DNA of 64,000 nt from Flavobacterium sp. Root186 (GCF_001428525.1 NZ_LMHW01000014.1:434951-498950), one strand, 5' to 3'. Positions 45,382 through 55,081 are shown, numbered from the stretch's first letter. A program made the numbers and translations. Notes: generated by a model not told the origin, from the letters alone.

Positions 45382-46407
45382 CTAAATACCGTATTCTTTA
45401 ACTGCGTCAATAAACGCTTTTGCGTGATCTACAGGTATATTTGGTAAAATTCCGTGACCTAAATTTACAATATATTTATCTTTTCCGAACTCATCGATCA
45501 TTTCGTGAACCATTTTTTTGATGGTTGGAATTGGAGAAAGTAATCTTGACGGATCAAAATTTCCTTGTAAAGTGATATTTCCGCCAGACAAATAACGTGC
45601 ATTTCTAGCCGAACAAGTCCAGTCTACACCAAGAGCAGAAGCACGGCTTTTACCCATTTCGCCAAGAGCAAACCAGCATCCTTTTCCGAAAACAATAACG
45701 GGTGCAACATCCGCTAAAGCCTCAACAATTTGATTAATATATTTCCATGAAAATTCCTGATAATCAACTGGAGAAAGCATTCCTCCCCAAGAATCAAAAA
45801 TCTGAACGGCATCAACTCCTGCTTTTACTTTTTCTTTTAAGTATAAAATAGTGGTATCAGTAATTTTTTGTAATAAAGTATGTGCTGCAGCCGGATTTGA
45901 AAAACAGAATCCTTTTGCCATATCAAAACTTTTAGAACCTCTTCCTTCAACAGCGTAGCATAAAATTGTCCAAGGTGAACCAGCGAAACCAATTAAAGGC
46001 ACTTCGTCATTCAGCATTTCTTTAGTCAATTTAATGGCATCCATTACATAACCAAGACTTTCCTGAATATCCGGAACATAAACTCTATGAACATCGGCCA
46101 TAGAACGAATCGGATTTGGAACAAACGGACCAATATTTTCTTTCATTAAAACTTCGATTCCCATTGCCTGTGGCACAACTAAAATATCCGAGAATAAAAT
46201 AGCAGCATCCGGAGCAATTCTGCGAATGGGCTGAACTGTGATTTCGGCAGCTAATTCCGGAGTCTGACAACGTGTGAAGAAATCATATTTATCACGCAAA
46301 GCGATAAATTCCGGTAAATATCTTCCGGCTTGACGCATCATCCATACCGGCGGACGCTGAACAGTTTCTCCTTTTAATGCTTTTAAAAATAGGTCGTTTT
46401 TTAACAT
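45382..46407 (-). CDS. hemE: Uroporphyrinogen decarboxylase
   Basis: 341 residues. Removes the four acetate carboxyls of uroporphyrinogen III to give coproporphyrinogen III. Markers: RPPVWMMRQAGRYLPEF near the N-terminus, AAILFSDILVVPQAMG with the catalytic Asp, FAGSPWTILCY, IFDSWGGMLSP and YIVNLGHGILPNIPVDHAKAF. Full length; about 96 nt after hemD, in a spacer filled with gctttaagc words. Confidence 0.97.
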   Translation of the reverse strand: MLKNDLFLKALKGETVQRPPVWMMRQAGRYLPEFIALRDKYDFFTRCQTPELAAEITVQPIRRIAPDAAILFSDILVVPQAMGIEVLMKENIGPFVPNPIRSMADVHRVYVPDIQESLGYVMDAIKLTKEMLNDEVPLIGFAGSPWTILCYAVEGRGSKSFDMAKGFCFSNPAAAHTLLQKITDTTILYLKEKVKAGVDAVQIFDSWGGMLSPVDYQEFSWKYINQIVEALADVAPVIVFGKGCWFALGEMGKSRASALGVDWTCSARNARYLSGGNITLQGNFDPSRLLSPIPTIKKMVHEMIDEFGKDKYIVNLGHGILPNIPVDHAKAFIDAVKEYGI

Positions 46408-46503
46408 TTTTTTCTTTGCTTTAGGCTTTAAGCTTTAGGCTTTAAGCGGTGTTTGTCTATAATTTTTGCTTAAAGCCTAAAGCTTAAAGCGTATAGCTTA
46501 TTG

Positions 46504-47169
46504 CTATTTATATTCGTGAATTACATCCTCAATTACATCTTCAACCGTTGGCTGGTCTGCGATAATGATGTTTTTGGTGATTTTATGTAAAGCGTCTGCA
46601 GTGGTTTCTCCAATGCAAAAGCAGGTTTCTTTTTTGATGGTATTGTCTTTCAAATAACTTTCAACGCCAGACGGACTGAAAAACAAAATCGCATCAACAG
46701 CAGTTTTTATTTTTTGAGGTGTTAATGAGGTGTCGTAAACCTGAATTTCATTGAGTTTTATTCCCGCTTCTTTTAAAGCATTTGGCAAGGTATCTCTTCT
46801 AAGGTTTCCACTAAAAAAAGTATAACTTTCATTGCTATAAATCAAAGTGATAATTTCGGCTAAATCTGAAGCGTAACCGGTATAAGCCACGACATTAAAT
46901 CCACTTTCAGATAAAAGAATCTTCGTTTTTAAGCCAACGCAAAAAACGTTTTTGCTTTTTAATTCTTCCGCTTTTGGATGTGACAAAACACTATGAACGG
47001 CATTTTGACTGGTAAAAATCAGATTTTCGTTGAGGTCTTTTAATTCGAAAGATTTATTTTGAGTTTGGATGAAATCGGTGTCAATAACTTCTAGATTAGC
47101 ATCAGTTAATGCTTGTTTTTGTTCGCCCGATAGCTTTTTTGTGGATAATATCTGAATTGATTTTGCCAT
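46504..47169 (-). CDS. hemD: Uroporphyrinogen-III synthase
   Basis: 221 residues. HemD cyclises hydroxymethylbilane with inversion of ring D. The family is weakly conserved; here LIFTSQNAVHSVLSHP, NVFCVGLKTKILLSESGF, AVDAILFFSPSGVESYL and CFCIGETTADAL match, and the gene order hemA-hemC-hemD supports it. Start overlaps the hemC stop by 1 nt (TAATG). Confidence 0.92.
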   Translation of the reverse strand: MAKSIQILSTKKLSGEQKQALTDANLEVIDTDFIQTQNKSFELKDLNENLIFTSQNAVHSVLSHPKAEELKSKNVFCVGLKTKILLSESGFNVVAYTGYASDLAEIITLIYSNESYTFFSGNLRRDTLPNALKEAGIKLNEIQVYDTSLTPQKIKTAVDAILFFSPSGVESYLKDNTIKKETCFCIGETTADALHKITKNIIIADQPTVEDVIEDVIHEYK

Positions 47170-48092
47170 TATTTTTTAAGAGATTCTTTAATAGATTGCA
47201 TCAATTCGGTTCCGCCGTTGTTCAAAATTTCCTGCGCAGAGTGAAAACCTAACTTTTTCCATTCTGAAATATCGACCGTTTTATTGATTTCCAATTTTTG
47301 TTTTCCATCAACAGAAAGCAAAACGCCTTGAAAATGCAAAGTATCTTCGTCTTCATTATAGGTTACCAAAGCTCCGATTGGGGCAGTACAACCGCCTTCC
47401 AGCGTTCTTAAAAACTGACGTTCGATATACGTACAAATCTCCGTTTCAATATGATTTAACTGCGAAAGTGCGTCTAAAGTATAATTGTCATTTTCCATCG
47501 CCACAACAAGCATTGCTCCTTGTGCCGGCGCGGGAATCATCCAATCTAAATTGATATAATTTTCTGGTTTAAGGTTGATGCGCTCCAAACCTGCAGCAGC
47601 AAAAACGGCTCCATCCCAGTTATTGTCTTTTAGTTTTTGCATACGTGTATTCACATTTCCGCGTAAATCGACTACAGTATGATTTGGGTATTTGTTAAAC
47701 CATAATGCCTGACGACGCAAACTTCCGGTTGCAATGGTACTTGGTTTGTCAAAATCAGGATTCCCTTTATGAACTAAAATATCCAGAACATTCGCTCTTT
47801 CCAAAACTGCCGCCTGAACAATTCCTTTTGGTAATGCCGTTGGAACATCTTTCATTGAATGAACCGCAATATCACAATCGCCATTAATCATGGCAACATC
47901 CAGCGTTTTTGTAAAAATTCCGGTAATTCCGAGTTCGTAAAGCGGTTTGTCCAGAATAATATCACCTTGAGATTTAACCGCCACGATTGAGGTTTTATAA
48001 CCTAAATCATTTAGTTTTTTCTCGACAGTATGTGCTTGCCAAAGTGCCAATTCGCTATCGCGAGTTCCAATTCTGATTGTTTTTTCAGCCAT
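47169..48092 (-). CDS. hemC: Porphobilinogen deaminase (hydroxymethylbilane synthase)
   Basis: 307 residues from ATG 48092 (MAEKTIRIGTRDSELALWQ), the family N-terminus; a further ATG at 48110 would add six residues. Polymerises four porphobilinogens. Markers: GDIILDKPLYELGITGIFTK, CDIAVHSMKDVPT with the catalytic Asp, GSLRRQALW, DLRGNVNTRMQKL, APAQGAMLV and the dipyrromethane cofactor Cys in LEGGCTAPIGAL. Confidence 0.96.
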   Translation of the reverse strand: MAEKTIRIGTRDSELALWQAHTVEKKLNDLGYKTSIVAVKSQGDIILDKPLYELGITGIFTKTLDVAMINGDCDIAVHSMKDVPTALPKGIVQAAVLERANVLDILVHKGNPDFDKPSTIATGSLRRQALWFNKYPNHTVVDLRGNVNTRMQKLKDNNWDGAVFAAAGLERINLKPENYINLDWMIPAPAQGAMLVVAMENDNYTLDALSQLNHIETEICTYIERQFLRTLEGGCTAPIGALVTYNEDEDTLHFQGVLLSVDGKQKLEINKTVDISEWKKLGFHSAQEILNNGGTELMQSIKESLKK

Positions 48093-48209
48093 TTTGTTGA
48101 ATTTCACCATATAAGTTATATAAGATAATCTAAGCAGCTTGAATTTAAAAACAACAATTAACGTTTGCTATTAAATGAACTTATATAACTTATATGGTTT
48201 AAAATTTAT

Positions 48210-49460
48210 TTAAGATGCTTTTATTTTGAAGACTTTTTCGATCCATTCGATACTTTCATCAACCATGGTGTCGTCGTCTTTTAAGTGGTTTGCGAAATGT
48301 GTAGTGATTTTTTGAATGATTCTGTTGCTGATGATTTCAGCCTGAGCTTCATTAAAATCAGTGATTTTTTTGCTTTGGAAGTTCAATTCTGAATCTTTAA
48401 TCGCGTTCAGTTTTTCTTTTAAAGCATTGATAGTTGGAGCAAATTTTCTGCCTTTCATCCAAACTACAAATTCCTCTTTAATTTCTTCGATAATTGCTTC
48501 AGCCGCCGGAATGTGTAATTTTCTGTTTTCCAATGTTTCATCTGTCAATTGAGACAAATAATCCATGTGAATTAAAGTTACACCTTCTAATTCCTCAACA
48601 TTTTCATGAACGTTTTTCGGAATGGACAAATCCAAAATCAACAAAGGCTTTTTAAGATTTAAAATCGCTTTGTCAACCGTTGGGTTTTGTGCGCCGGTTG
48701 CTACAACCACAACATCGGCTTTTTGAAGTTCTAAGTGTAATTCAGAATAATCTTTAACAATCAGATTTAATTTTCCAGCCAATTTCTCGGCTTTGTCTTT
48801 CGTTCTGTTAATTAAAGTAATGTGTTCGTTTTTAGTATGTTTTACTAAATTTTCACAAGTATTTCTACCGATTTTTCCAGTACCAAAAAGTAAAATGTTT
48901 TTGTTACTGATATCTTCAACATTTTTAAGAATGTATTGTACCGATGCAAAAGAAACCGAAGTAGCACCAGAGCTGATTTCAGTTTCATTTTTAATTCTTT
49001 TGCTTGCCTGAATTACTGCATTCACCAATCTTTCCATAAAAGTATTGGCTAATCCCATTGATTTTGAATGAGCAAAACTGGTTTTAATTTGAGATATAAT
49101 TTCAAAATCGCCCAGGATCTGACTATCTAAACCAGTTCCTACACGAAACAAATGATTAATTGCTTCTTGATTTTTGTAAACGAAACCTACTCTTTGAAAT
49201 GCATCAACAGAACCATTGCTGTTGTCGCAGATAAGTTTGATTAATTGAAATGGATGTTCTGCAAAACCGTAAATTTCGGTTCTGTTGCAAGTTGAAGTAA
49301 CTAGTAAACTTTCTATTCCATCGTTTTTAGCTTGTTCCAATAGGCGAGTTTTCGCAACTGCATCCAAACTAAATTGACCTCTGACCTCTGCATCAGCTTT
49401 TTTATAACTCAGACCTACTGAATAAAAATAAAGGTGTTTCGGTACATTATTGTTTTCCAT
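48210..49460 (-). CDS. hemA: Glutamyl-tRNA reductase
   Basis: 416 residues. Reduces glutamyl-tRNA to glutamate-1-semialdehyde, the first step of C5 tetrapyrrole synthesis. Markers: the nucleophilic Cys in LVTSTCNRTEIYG, GTGLDSQILGDFEI, GATSVSFASV, the NADPH-binding NILLFGTGKIGRNTCENL and LLILDLSIPKNV. Leads the minus-strand hem series, with a TAATTTTG -7 box 24-31 nt upstream and the AraC gene diverging. Confidence 0.97.
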   Translation of the reverse strand: MENNNVPKHLYFYSVGLSYKKADAEVRGQFSLDAVAKTRLLEQAKNDGIESLLVTSTCNRTEIYGFAEHPFQLIKLICDNSNGSVDAFQRVGFVYKNQEAINHLFRVGTGLDSQILGDFEIISQIKTSFAHSKSMGLANTFMERLVNAVIQASKRIKNETEISSGATSVSFASVQYILKNVEDISNKNILLFGTGKIGRNTCENLVKHTKNEHITLINRTKDKAEKLAGKLNLIVKDYSELHLELQKADVVVVATGAQNPTVDKAILNLKKPLLILDLSIPKNVHENVEELEGVTLIHMDYLSQLTDETLENRKLHIPAAEAIIEEIKEEFVVWMKGRKFAPTINALKEKLNAIKDSELNFQSKKITDFNEAQAEIISNRIIQKITTHFANHLKDDDTMVDESIEWIEKVFKIKAS

Positions 49461-49483
49461 AAATTCACTTTCATAAAGTGCAA

Positions 49484-49491
49484 CAAAATTA
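49484..49491 (-). promoter_or_regulatory. hemA -7 box
   Basis: TAATTTTG on the minus strand, TAnnTTTG-type, 24 nt before the hemA ATG. Confidence 0.4.
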
Positions 49492-49585
49492 TTACTATAC
49501 TGTTTATAAAAGTAACGCTAAAAGTGCTTTTTGTATCGCTACATGATTTTTTGATTCTAAACGTCTGGTTTTATACAAAAAGAAG

Positions 49586-49593
49586 TACTTTTG
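49586..49593 (+). promoter_or_regulatory. AraC-gene -7 box
   Basis: TACTTTTG fits TAnnTTTG, 93 nt before ATG 49687, leaving a long leader. The hemA/AraC divergent spacer is 226 nt. Confidence 0.35.
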
Positions 49594-49686
49594 TAGCAAA
49601 ATCAACTTGTTAGAAACGATTTGTTTAGAGTCATTCTAAATAACATTTTGCTTTCCTTTTGATTTTTGTTTCAAAAAAATATCGCT

Positions 49687-50559
49687 ATGAGTTCTCAAGA
49701 AGTTATAAAAATTGAAGACGACTTTACGCTGATCCGTTTTCAAAACGATGGTCCTGAGCCTTTTTATGCACAGCACGAAATAGGTACAGGCCTGATACAG
49801 TTTCACTTCGGTATAAAAGGCAACGCTAAATTTTTGTTCAATCAGGGCAATTATGCTTTAGAATTGAAAGAAGAAAAATCGCTGCTTTTGTACAATCCGC
49901 AGAAAGAATTGCCATTGAATTTAGAACTCGCTCCAAATTCGTGGGTGATCTCGGTAATTGTTTCCATCAAGAAATTTCACGCGTTGTTTTCTGCCGAAGC
50001 CGATTATATTACTTTTTTAAGTCCTGATAATAAGGATAAAAAGTATTATAACGAAGGAAATATAAGTCCGTCGATGGCGATTGTCTTAAGTCAATTGTTT
50101 CATTACAACCTTCATCCATCCATAAAAAACCTTTATTATAAAGGAAAAGGATACGAATTATTGAGTTTGTATTTCAACAGAACCGAAGATCCAAACGCAG
50201 AACAATGTCCGTTTTTGATTGATGAAGATAACGTTCTAAAAATTCGTAGAGCCAAAGAAATTATCATCGCTAATATGGCCGAACCGCCAGGATTACAAGA
50301 GTTGGCAGATGAAATTGGTTTGAATTTGAAGAAATTAAAAATGGGTTTCAAACAAATTTACGGTGACACCGTTTACGGTTTCCTTTTTGATTACAAAATG
50401 GATTTCGCCCGAAAACTTTTGGACAGCGGTTCTTATAATGTAAATGAAGTTGGACTTAAAATTGGCTACAGCACCGGAAGTCACTTTATAGCAGCATTCA
50501 AGAAAAAATTTGCGACAACTCCAAAAAAATATTTAATGTCGATTAATGCGAATGTTTAA
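49687..50559 (+). CDS. AraC-family transcriptional regulator next to hemA
   Basis: 290 residues from ATG 49687; the open frame upstream to 49666 begins with TTG and is not preferred. The N-terminal ~165 residues form a cupin-like sensor (GTGLIQFHFGIKGNAKFLF), the C-terminus an AraC double helix-turn-helix (LQELADEIGLNLKKLKMGFKQIYG, then NEVGLKIGYSTGSHFIAAFKKKFATTPKKY). It diverges from hemA and leads toward hemH, so control of haem genes is likely by position; the ligand is unknown. Confidence 0.92.
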   Translation: MSSQEVIKIEDDFTLIRFQNDGPEPFYAQHEIGTGLIQFHFGIKGNAKFLFNQGNYALELKEEKSLLLYNPQKELPLNLELAPNSWVISVIVSIKKFHALFSAEADYITFLSPDNKDKKYYNEGNISPSMAIVLSQLFHYNLHPSIKNLYYKGKGYELLSLYFNRTEDPNAEQCPFLIDEDNVLKIRRAKEIIIANMAEPPGLQELADEIGLNLKKLKMGFKQIYGDTVYGFLFDYKMDFARKLLDSGSYNVNEVGLKIGYSTGSHFIAAFKKKFATTPKKYLMSINANV

Positions 50560-50562
50560 TTA

Positions 50563-50967
50563 ATGAAAAAAGCAATTTTACTTTTATTCTTTCTTCTGTT
50601 GGGATTTCAAAATATAAAAGCTCAGAAGATTTCGAAAATGGATTACGATAAGTTGTCGAAATTAGAAGGAATAGAATATCTAGGTGGAATAACTTTTTAC
50701 ATTGAAAAGAAGAGTGAAATCTTGATTGCGGTTCAAAATGACTCTATTAAATGGAAAGCAGATATTGTTAAAAATTGCGGAAAAAGAAAAGTTGATATTA
50801 ATTCAGTTTTCATAAGAAATGGAAAATTAAAAGTTTCTTTTGGAAAAAACAGTATTGCCTTTGTAGATATAGAAAATGGAGAAATTGAATGTTTGACAGA
50901 AGAGACACAAAAAATAAAAGATCAGGAGCTAATCAATTTTACAAATCAGAGTATAAATAAAAAATAA
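50563..50967 (+). CDS. Hypothetical secreted protein
   Basis: 134 residues with a clear signal peptide (MKKAILLLFFLLLGFQNIKA). The rest is Lys-rich with no recognised domain (YLGGITFYIEKKSEILIAV). It starts 3 nt after the AraC stop, so it is co-transcribed with the regulator and could be its target or a haem-linked envelope protein. Not recognised. Confidence 0.75.
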   Translation: MKKAILLLFFLLLGFQNIKAQKISKMDYDKLSKLEGIEYLGGITFYIEKKSEILIAVQNDSIKWKADIVKNCGKRKVDINSVFIRNGKLKVSFGKNSIAFVDIENGEIECLTEETQKIKDQELINFTNQSINKK

Positions 50968-51073
50968 TATTTATCATATTTCTAAAAAGTAACAAACAAT
51001 ACTTTTGACGAAATTTTTAAAAACAAATAAAAAGCTTAAAGCCTAGAGCTTAAAGCCTAAAGCAAAAAACATA

Positions 51074-52087
51074 ATGAAAGGCGTATTATTAGTAAATCTT
51101 GGATCTCCAGAAAGTCCAACAACAAAAGATGTAAAACCCTATTTAGACGAATTTTTAATGGATAAATACGTGATCGACGTTCCGTATTTATTGAGAGCAT
51201 TATTGGTTCGTGGAATCATTTTAAGAAAAAGACCAGAGGAATCAGCGCACGCTTACGCAAAAATTTGGTGGGACGAAGGTTCTCCGTTAGTGGTTCTTTC
51301 TGAAAGAATGCAGAAAAAAGTACAGCCTTTGGTAAATGTGCCGGTTGCATTAGCAATGCGTTACGGAAGTATGACCATCGAAAAAGGTCTTCAGGAATTA
51401 CACGATAAAGGAGTTACAGATGTAATGCTTTTTCCTTTATATCCGCAATATGCAATGGCTTCAACTTTGACTATTTTGGTTAAAGCCGAAGAAATTCGTA
51501 AAAAGAAATTTCCACAAATGACTTTTACTGATGTTCCTGCGTTTTACAACAAACCGGATTACATCAAGAATTTAGCCGATTCTATTCAGAAACATTTAGT
51601 TGGTTTTGATTATGATCATTTATTATTCTCGTACCACGGAATCCCGGAACGTCACATTCGCAAGACAGATGTAACCAAATCACATTGTAAAATCGATGGT
51701 TCATGTTGTAACACGCCTTCGCCGGCACACGATTTCTGTTACCGTCACCAATGTTATGAAACCACAAAACAAGTCGTGAAATTATTAGGACTTCCTGAAG
51801 ATAAATACAGCCTGACTTTTCAATCGCGTTTAGCGGGAGACAAATGGTTAGAACCTTATACCGATGTTGAAATCGATAAAATGCCAGGAAAAGGAATCAG
51901 AAATCTTGCAGTTGTAACACCTGCTTTCGTTTCAGATTGTTTAGAAACTCTGGAAGAAATCGCCATGCGTGCCAAAGAAGATTTTGAGGCAAATGGTGGA
52001 AAAGAGTTTTTGGCAATTCCGTGTTTGAATGATGATGATGAATGGTGCCAAACTGTTGGAAATTGGATTAACGATTGGGCTAAATAG
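51074..52087 (+). CDS. hemH: Ferrochelatase
   Basis: 337 residues. Inserts Fe(II) into protoporphyrin IX. Markers: GVLLVNLGSPESPTTKDV, GSPLVVLSERMQ, LFPLYPQYAMAST, the metal-site His in LFSYHGIPERHIRK, TFQSRLAGDKWLEPYT and VVTPAFVSDCLETLEEI. A Cys pair-rich segment (CKIDGSCC, then YRHQCYET) resembles the [2Fe-2S]-type or Bacteroidetes insertion. Full length. Confidence 0.97.
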   Translation: MKGVLLVNLGSPESPTTKDVKPYLDEFLMDKYVIDVPYLLRALLVRGIILRKRPEESAHAYAKIWWDEGSPLVVLSERMQKKVQPLVNVPVALAMRYGSMTIEKGLQELHDKGVTDVMLFPLYPQYAMASTLTILVKAEEIRKKKFPQMTFTDVPAFYNKPDYIKNLADSIQKHLVGFDYDHLLFSYHGIPERHIRKTDVTKSHCKIDGSCCNTPSPAHDFCYRHQCYETTKQVVKLLGLPEDKYSLTFQSRLAGDKWLEPYTDVEIDKMPGKGIRNLAVVTPAFVSDCLETLEEIAMRAKEDFEANGGKEFLAIPCLNDDDEWCQTVGNWINDWAK

Positions 52088-52177
52088 AAAGAAAATAGAG
52101 TAAAGAGTAAAGAACAAAGATCGTTGCGTGAAAATCAACTTTAAAAAACCTGAAACCTTAAACTTGAAACAAAAAGC

Positions 52178-52726
52178 ATGGAATATTATAACTACTTAAA
52201 ATCACTGCATCTTATATTTGTAATAACTTGGTTTGCAGGTTTGTTTTATATTGTGCGTTTGTTTGTGTACCAAATTGAAGCCAACGAAAAGCCATCTCCT
52301 GAAAAGGAAATTCTGCAGGCGCAGTACAAAATAATGACCTATCGTTTGTGGTATATTATTACATGGCCATCGGCAGTTTTGGCCAGTATTTTTGCTTTTT
52401 GGATGCTGTTCTTTACAGACGCAGGTCATATATGGATGAAAATGCCATGGATGCACGTAAAATTATGTTTCGTTTTTCTTTTATATTTATATCACGGAAA
52501 ATGTCATCAGATTTTCAAACAACTTCAAAACGATGAGGTAAAATATACCAACAATTTTATGCGTTTATGGAATGAAGGCGCGACAATTATTTTATTCGCC
52601 GTTGTCTTTTTAGTAGTTTTAAAAAGTGCCATCAACTGGATTTTCGGCGTAATCGGAATCATTTTATTCTCTGTTTTAATAATGTTGGGGTTTCGTTTCT
52701 ACAAACGAATCCGAGAAAAGAAATAA
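52178..52726 (+). CDS. hemJ: HemJ-type protoporphyrinogen IX oxidase
   Basis: 182 residues with about five membrane helices. Matches HemJ/UPF0093 by LKSLHLIFVITWFAGLFYIV (His11) and the conserved HVKL with its lysine, and the DAGHIWMKMPWMH segment. HemJ oxidises protoporphyrinogen IX to protoporphyrin IX in the inner membrane; since no hemY or hemG is seen nearby, it supplies the step before ferrochelatase, which lies 91 nt upstream. Confidence 0.92.
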   Translation: MEYYNYLKSLHLIFVITWFAGLFYIVRLFVYQIEANEKPSPEKEILQAQYKIMTYRLWYIITWPSAVLASIFAFWMLFFTDAGHIWMKMPWMHVKLCFVFLLYLYHGKCHQIFKQLQNDEVKYTNNFMRLWNEGATIILFAVVFLVVLKSAINWIFGVIGIILFSVLIMLGFRFYKRIREKK

Positions 52727-52813
52727 GGTTTTTTTAGTTTCAGGTTTCAAGTTTCAGGTTGCCAATCGCAACGGAACTTGAAACCTGAAACCTGAAACAA
52801 ACAAAACAAAAAT

Positions 52814-54283
52814 ATGCTAAACTTCAAAATGACAATGCTTTCACTTCGTACCAGGATTTTCCTGTCGATGATTGTATTGATTGTTGTGGCATCTTTTTTA
52901 TTGGCTTCGATTTCGATTATTCAGTTTAAAACCGAGGCCAAAGAGTATCATCAGGAACGTTTAGAACGAAAAGAAAATGCTGTAAAAGAACATATCAATT
53001 ATGTTCTTTCTACAACAACTTATCCGCTTAAAACTCAAAACTTAGATTTAATTTTTAAAGATAAAATCCACGAGTTAGCGCAGATTCACAAAATTGAAAT
53101 CAACATTTACAGCCTTGACGGAAAGCTTTTAAAGTCTTCCAAAGAATCTTTTGCCGTTGATAAAATTGCACCGCCAATTCCCGAATACATTTTAAAGCTG
53201 GTTCGTTCTTCCATCGAAAAGCGTTTTGTAGACATTAAAACCATCGACGGAGTTAAGAACAGATCATCATACAGTTTAATAAAAGACGAAAAATTCAAAC
53301 CACTCGGAATTCTAAATCTTCCCTATTTAGAAGACGACGGGTATTACGACAATGAGTTGAATACTTTCTTAATTCGCTTGAGCCAAGTATATTCTTTTAT
53401 GCTGATTGTGGCTTTTGCCTTGGCGTATTTCCTTTCGACATATATCACAAAATCCCTAAAAACAATTTCTGACAGATTGGAAGAAACCAATTTAGATCAG
53501 AAAAACGAGAAAATTGTTTTAGAGGCCAACAGCAAAGAAGTCAATTTCCTTATAAAAGCTTATAACGGAATGGTGGACAAACTCGAAACAAGTGCCATAA
53601 AATTAGCACAAAGTGAACGTGAAGAAGCCTGGCGCGAAATGGCAAAACAGGTTGCGCATGAAATTAAAAATCCGCTTACGCCGATGCGATTAACGGTACA
53701 GAGTTTCCAGCGAAAATTCGATCCGAATGATCCTGATGTGAAGCAGAAAATGAATGATTACTCTGAAACTTTAATTCAGCAGATTGATACGATGACGGCG
53801 GTGGCTTCGGCATTTTCAAATTTTGCTTCTATGCCGGCACAGCAAAATGAGACCCTGAATGTGGTTGAGGTTGTAGAATTGGCTTTGGATATTTTCAACG
53901 AAGAATATATTTCTTTTGAAAGTGATGAAGAAGAAATCATTTCGAAAATGGACCGTACACAATTGATTCGTGTTATTACCAATTTAGTTAAAAATGCAAC
54001 ACAGGCAATTCCTGAAAGTCAGTTTCAAAAATCAATAGTCGTTACCGTAAAAAGACGAAATAACAATGTTGAAATTGCTGTAAAAGACAACGGAATCGGA
54101 ATTCAAAAACAAGATATCGGTCGAATCTTCGAACCAAAATTCACCACCAAAACCAGTGGAATGGGGCTTGGACTCGGAATTATAAAAAACATTATAGAAA
54201 ATTACAAAGGAACAATTACCTTTGAATCAACTTACGGAAAAGGAACCACTTTTAGAGTTTCTTTACCTATTACAAACTCTTAA
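52814..54283 (+). CDS. NtrY-like HAMP sensor histidine kinase
   Basis: 489 residues. Two membrane helices (about 15-36 and 192-212) flank an extracytoplasmic sensor region; then HAMP (about 215-265), HisKA with phospho-acceptor His282 (MAKQVAHEIKNPLTPMRLT) and an HATPase domain (LVKNATQAIP, DNGIGIQKQDIGRIFEP, GMGLGLGIIKNIIENY). The partner regulator is not adjacent, so it is an orphan here. Downstream ATGs at 52829 and 52835 are possible starts. The enoyl-CoA hydratase gene follows 10 nt later. Confidence 0.93.
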   Translation: MLNFKMTMLSLRTRIFLSMIVLIVVASFLLASISIIQFKTEAKEYHQERLERKENAVKEHINYVLSTTTYPLKTQNLDLIFKDKIHELAQIHKIEINIYSLDGKLLKSSKESFAVDKIAPPIPEYILKLVRSSIEKRFVDIKTIDGVKNRSSYSLIKDEKFKPLGILNLPYLEDDGYYDNELNTFLIRLSQVYSFMLIVAFALAYFLSTYITKSLKTISDRLEETNLDQKNEKIVLEANSKEVNFLIKAYNGMVDKLETSAIKLAQSEREEAWREMAKQVAHEIKNPLTPMRLTVQSFQRKFDPNDPDVKQKMNDYSETLIQQIDTMTAVASAFSNFASMPAQQNETLNVVEVVELALDIFNEEYISFESDEEEIISKMDRTQLIRVITNLVKNATQAIPESQFQKSIVVTVKRRNNNVEIAVKDNGIGIQKQDIGRIFEPKFTTKTSGMGLGLGIIKNIIENYKGTITFESTYGKGTTFRVSLPITNS

Positions 54284-54293
54284 ATTCAGCGTC

Positions 54294-55076
54294 ATGAACT
54301 ACGAAAATATCTTAATTTCTATTGAGGAAAAAGTTGCTACAATCACAATTAACAGACCTACGAAACTGAATGCTTTAAACAAAGCGACAATTAGCGATTT
54401 AAGCAGTGCAATTAAATTATTAGGGAAAAGTGACGATGTCCGTGTTATTATTTTAACCGGAAGCGGCGAAAAAGCTTTTGTAGCCGGGGCAGATATTTCG
54501 GAATTTGCTAATTATACTGTTGTTGAAGGCGCACAATTAGCAGCCGAAGGTCAGGAACTATTATTCGATTATATCGAAAATCTTAAAAAGCCAGTTATTG
54601 CAGCCGTTAATGGTTTTGCTTTAGGCGGAGGATTAGAGTTAGCAATGGCATGTCATTTTAGAGTAGCCTCAGACAATGCAAAAATGGGATTACCGGAAGT
54701 GACTTTAGGATTGATTCCGGGTTACGGAGGAACACAGCGTTTACCGCAATTAGTTGGGAAAGGCCGTGCAATGGAAATGATTATGACTGCAGCGATGATT
54801 TCTGCTGAAGAAGCGAAACGATACGGTTTAGTAAATCATGTAGTGCCGCAAGAAGAACTTTTGTCGTTTACAAACGTAATTGCTCAAAAAATCATTAAAA
54901 ATGCTCCGTTTGCTATTGCTAAAGCGATAAAAGCAATCAATGCTAATTTTGAAGACGGTAAAAACGGATTCGACACCGAAATAAAATCATTTGGAAAATG
55001 TTTCGGAACGGAAGATTTTAAAGAAGGAACTACAGCGTTTTTAGAAAAACGTAAAGCTGAATTTACAGGGAAATAA
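54294..55076 (+). CDS. Enoyl-CoA hydratase/isomerase (crotonase)
   Basis: 260 residues from ATG 54294; the frame is open 72 nt further back but that overlaps the kinase. Crotonase motifs: FVAGADISEFANY, FALGGGLELAMACHFRVAS with the oxyanion-hole Gly and catalytic Glu region, and LPEVTLGLIPGYGGTQRLPQ with the second Glu. Hydrates trans-2-enoyl-CoA in beta-oxidation or related pathways. Co-transcribed with the kinase by spacing. Confidence 0.94.
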   Translation: MNYENILISIEEKVATITINRPTKLNALNKATISDLSSAIKLLGKSDDVRVIILTGSGEKAFVAGADISEFANYTVVEGAQLAAEGQELLFDYIENLKKPVIAAVNGFALGGGLELAMACHFRVASDNAKMGLPEVTLGLIPGYGGTQRLPQLVGKGRAMEMIMTAAMISAEEAKRYGLVNHVVPQEELLSFTNVIAQKIIKNAPFAIAKAIKAINANFEDGKNGFDTEIKSFGKCFGTEDFKEGTTAFLEKRKAEFTGK

Positions 55077-55081
55077 TTTTC

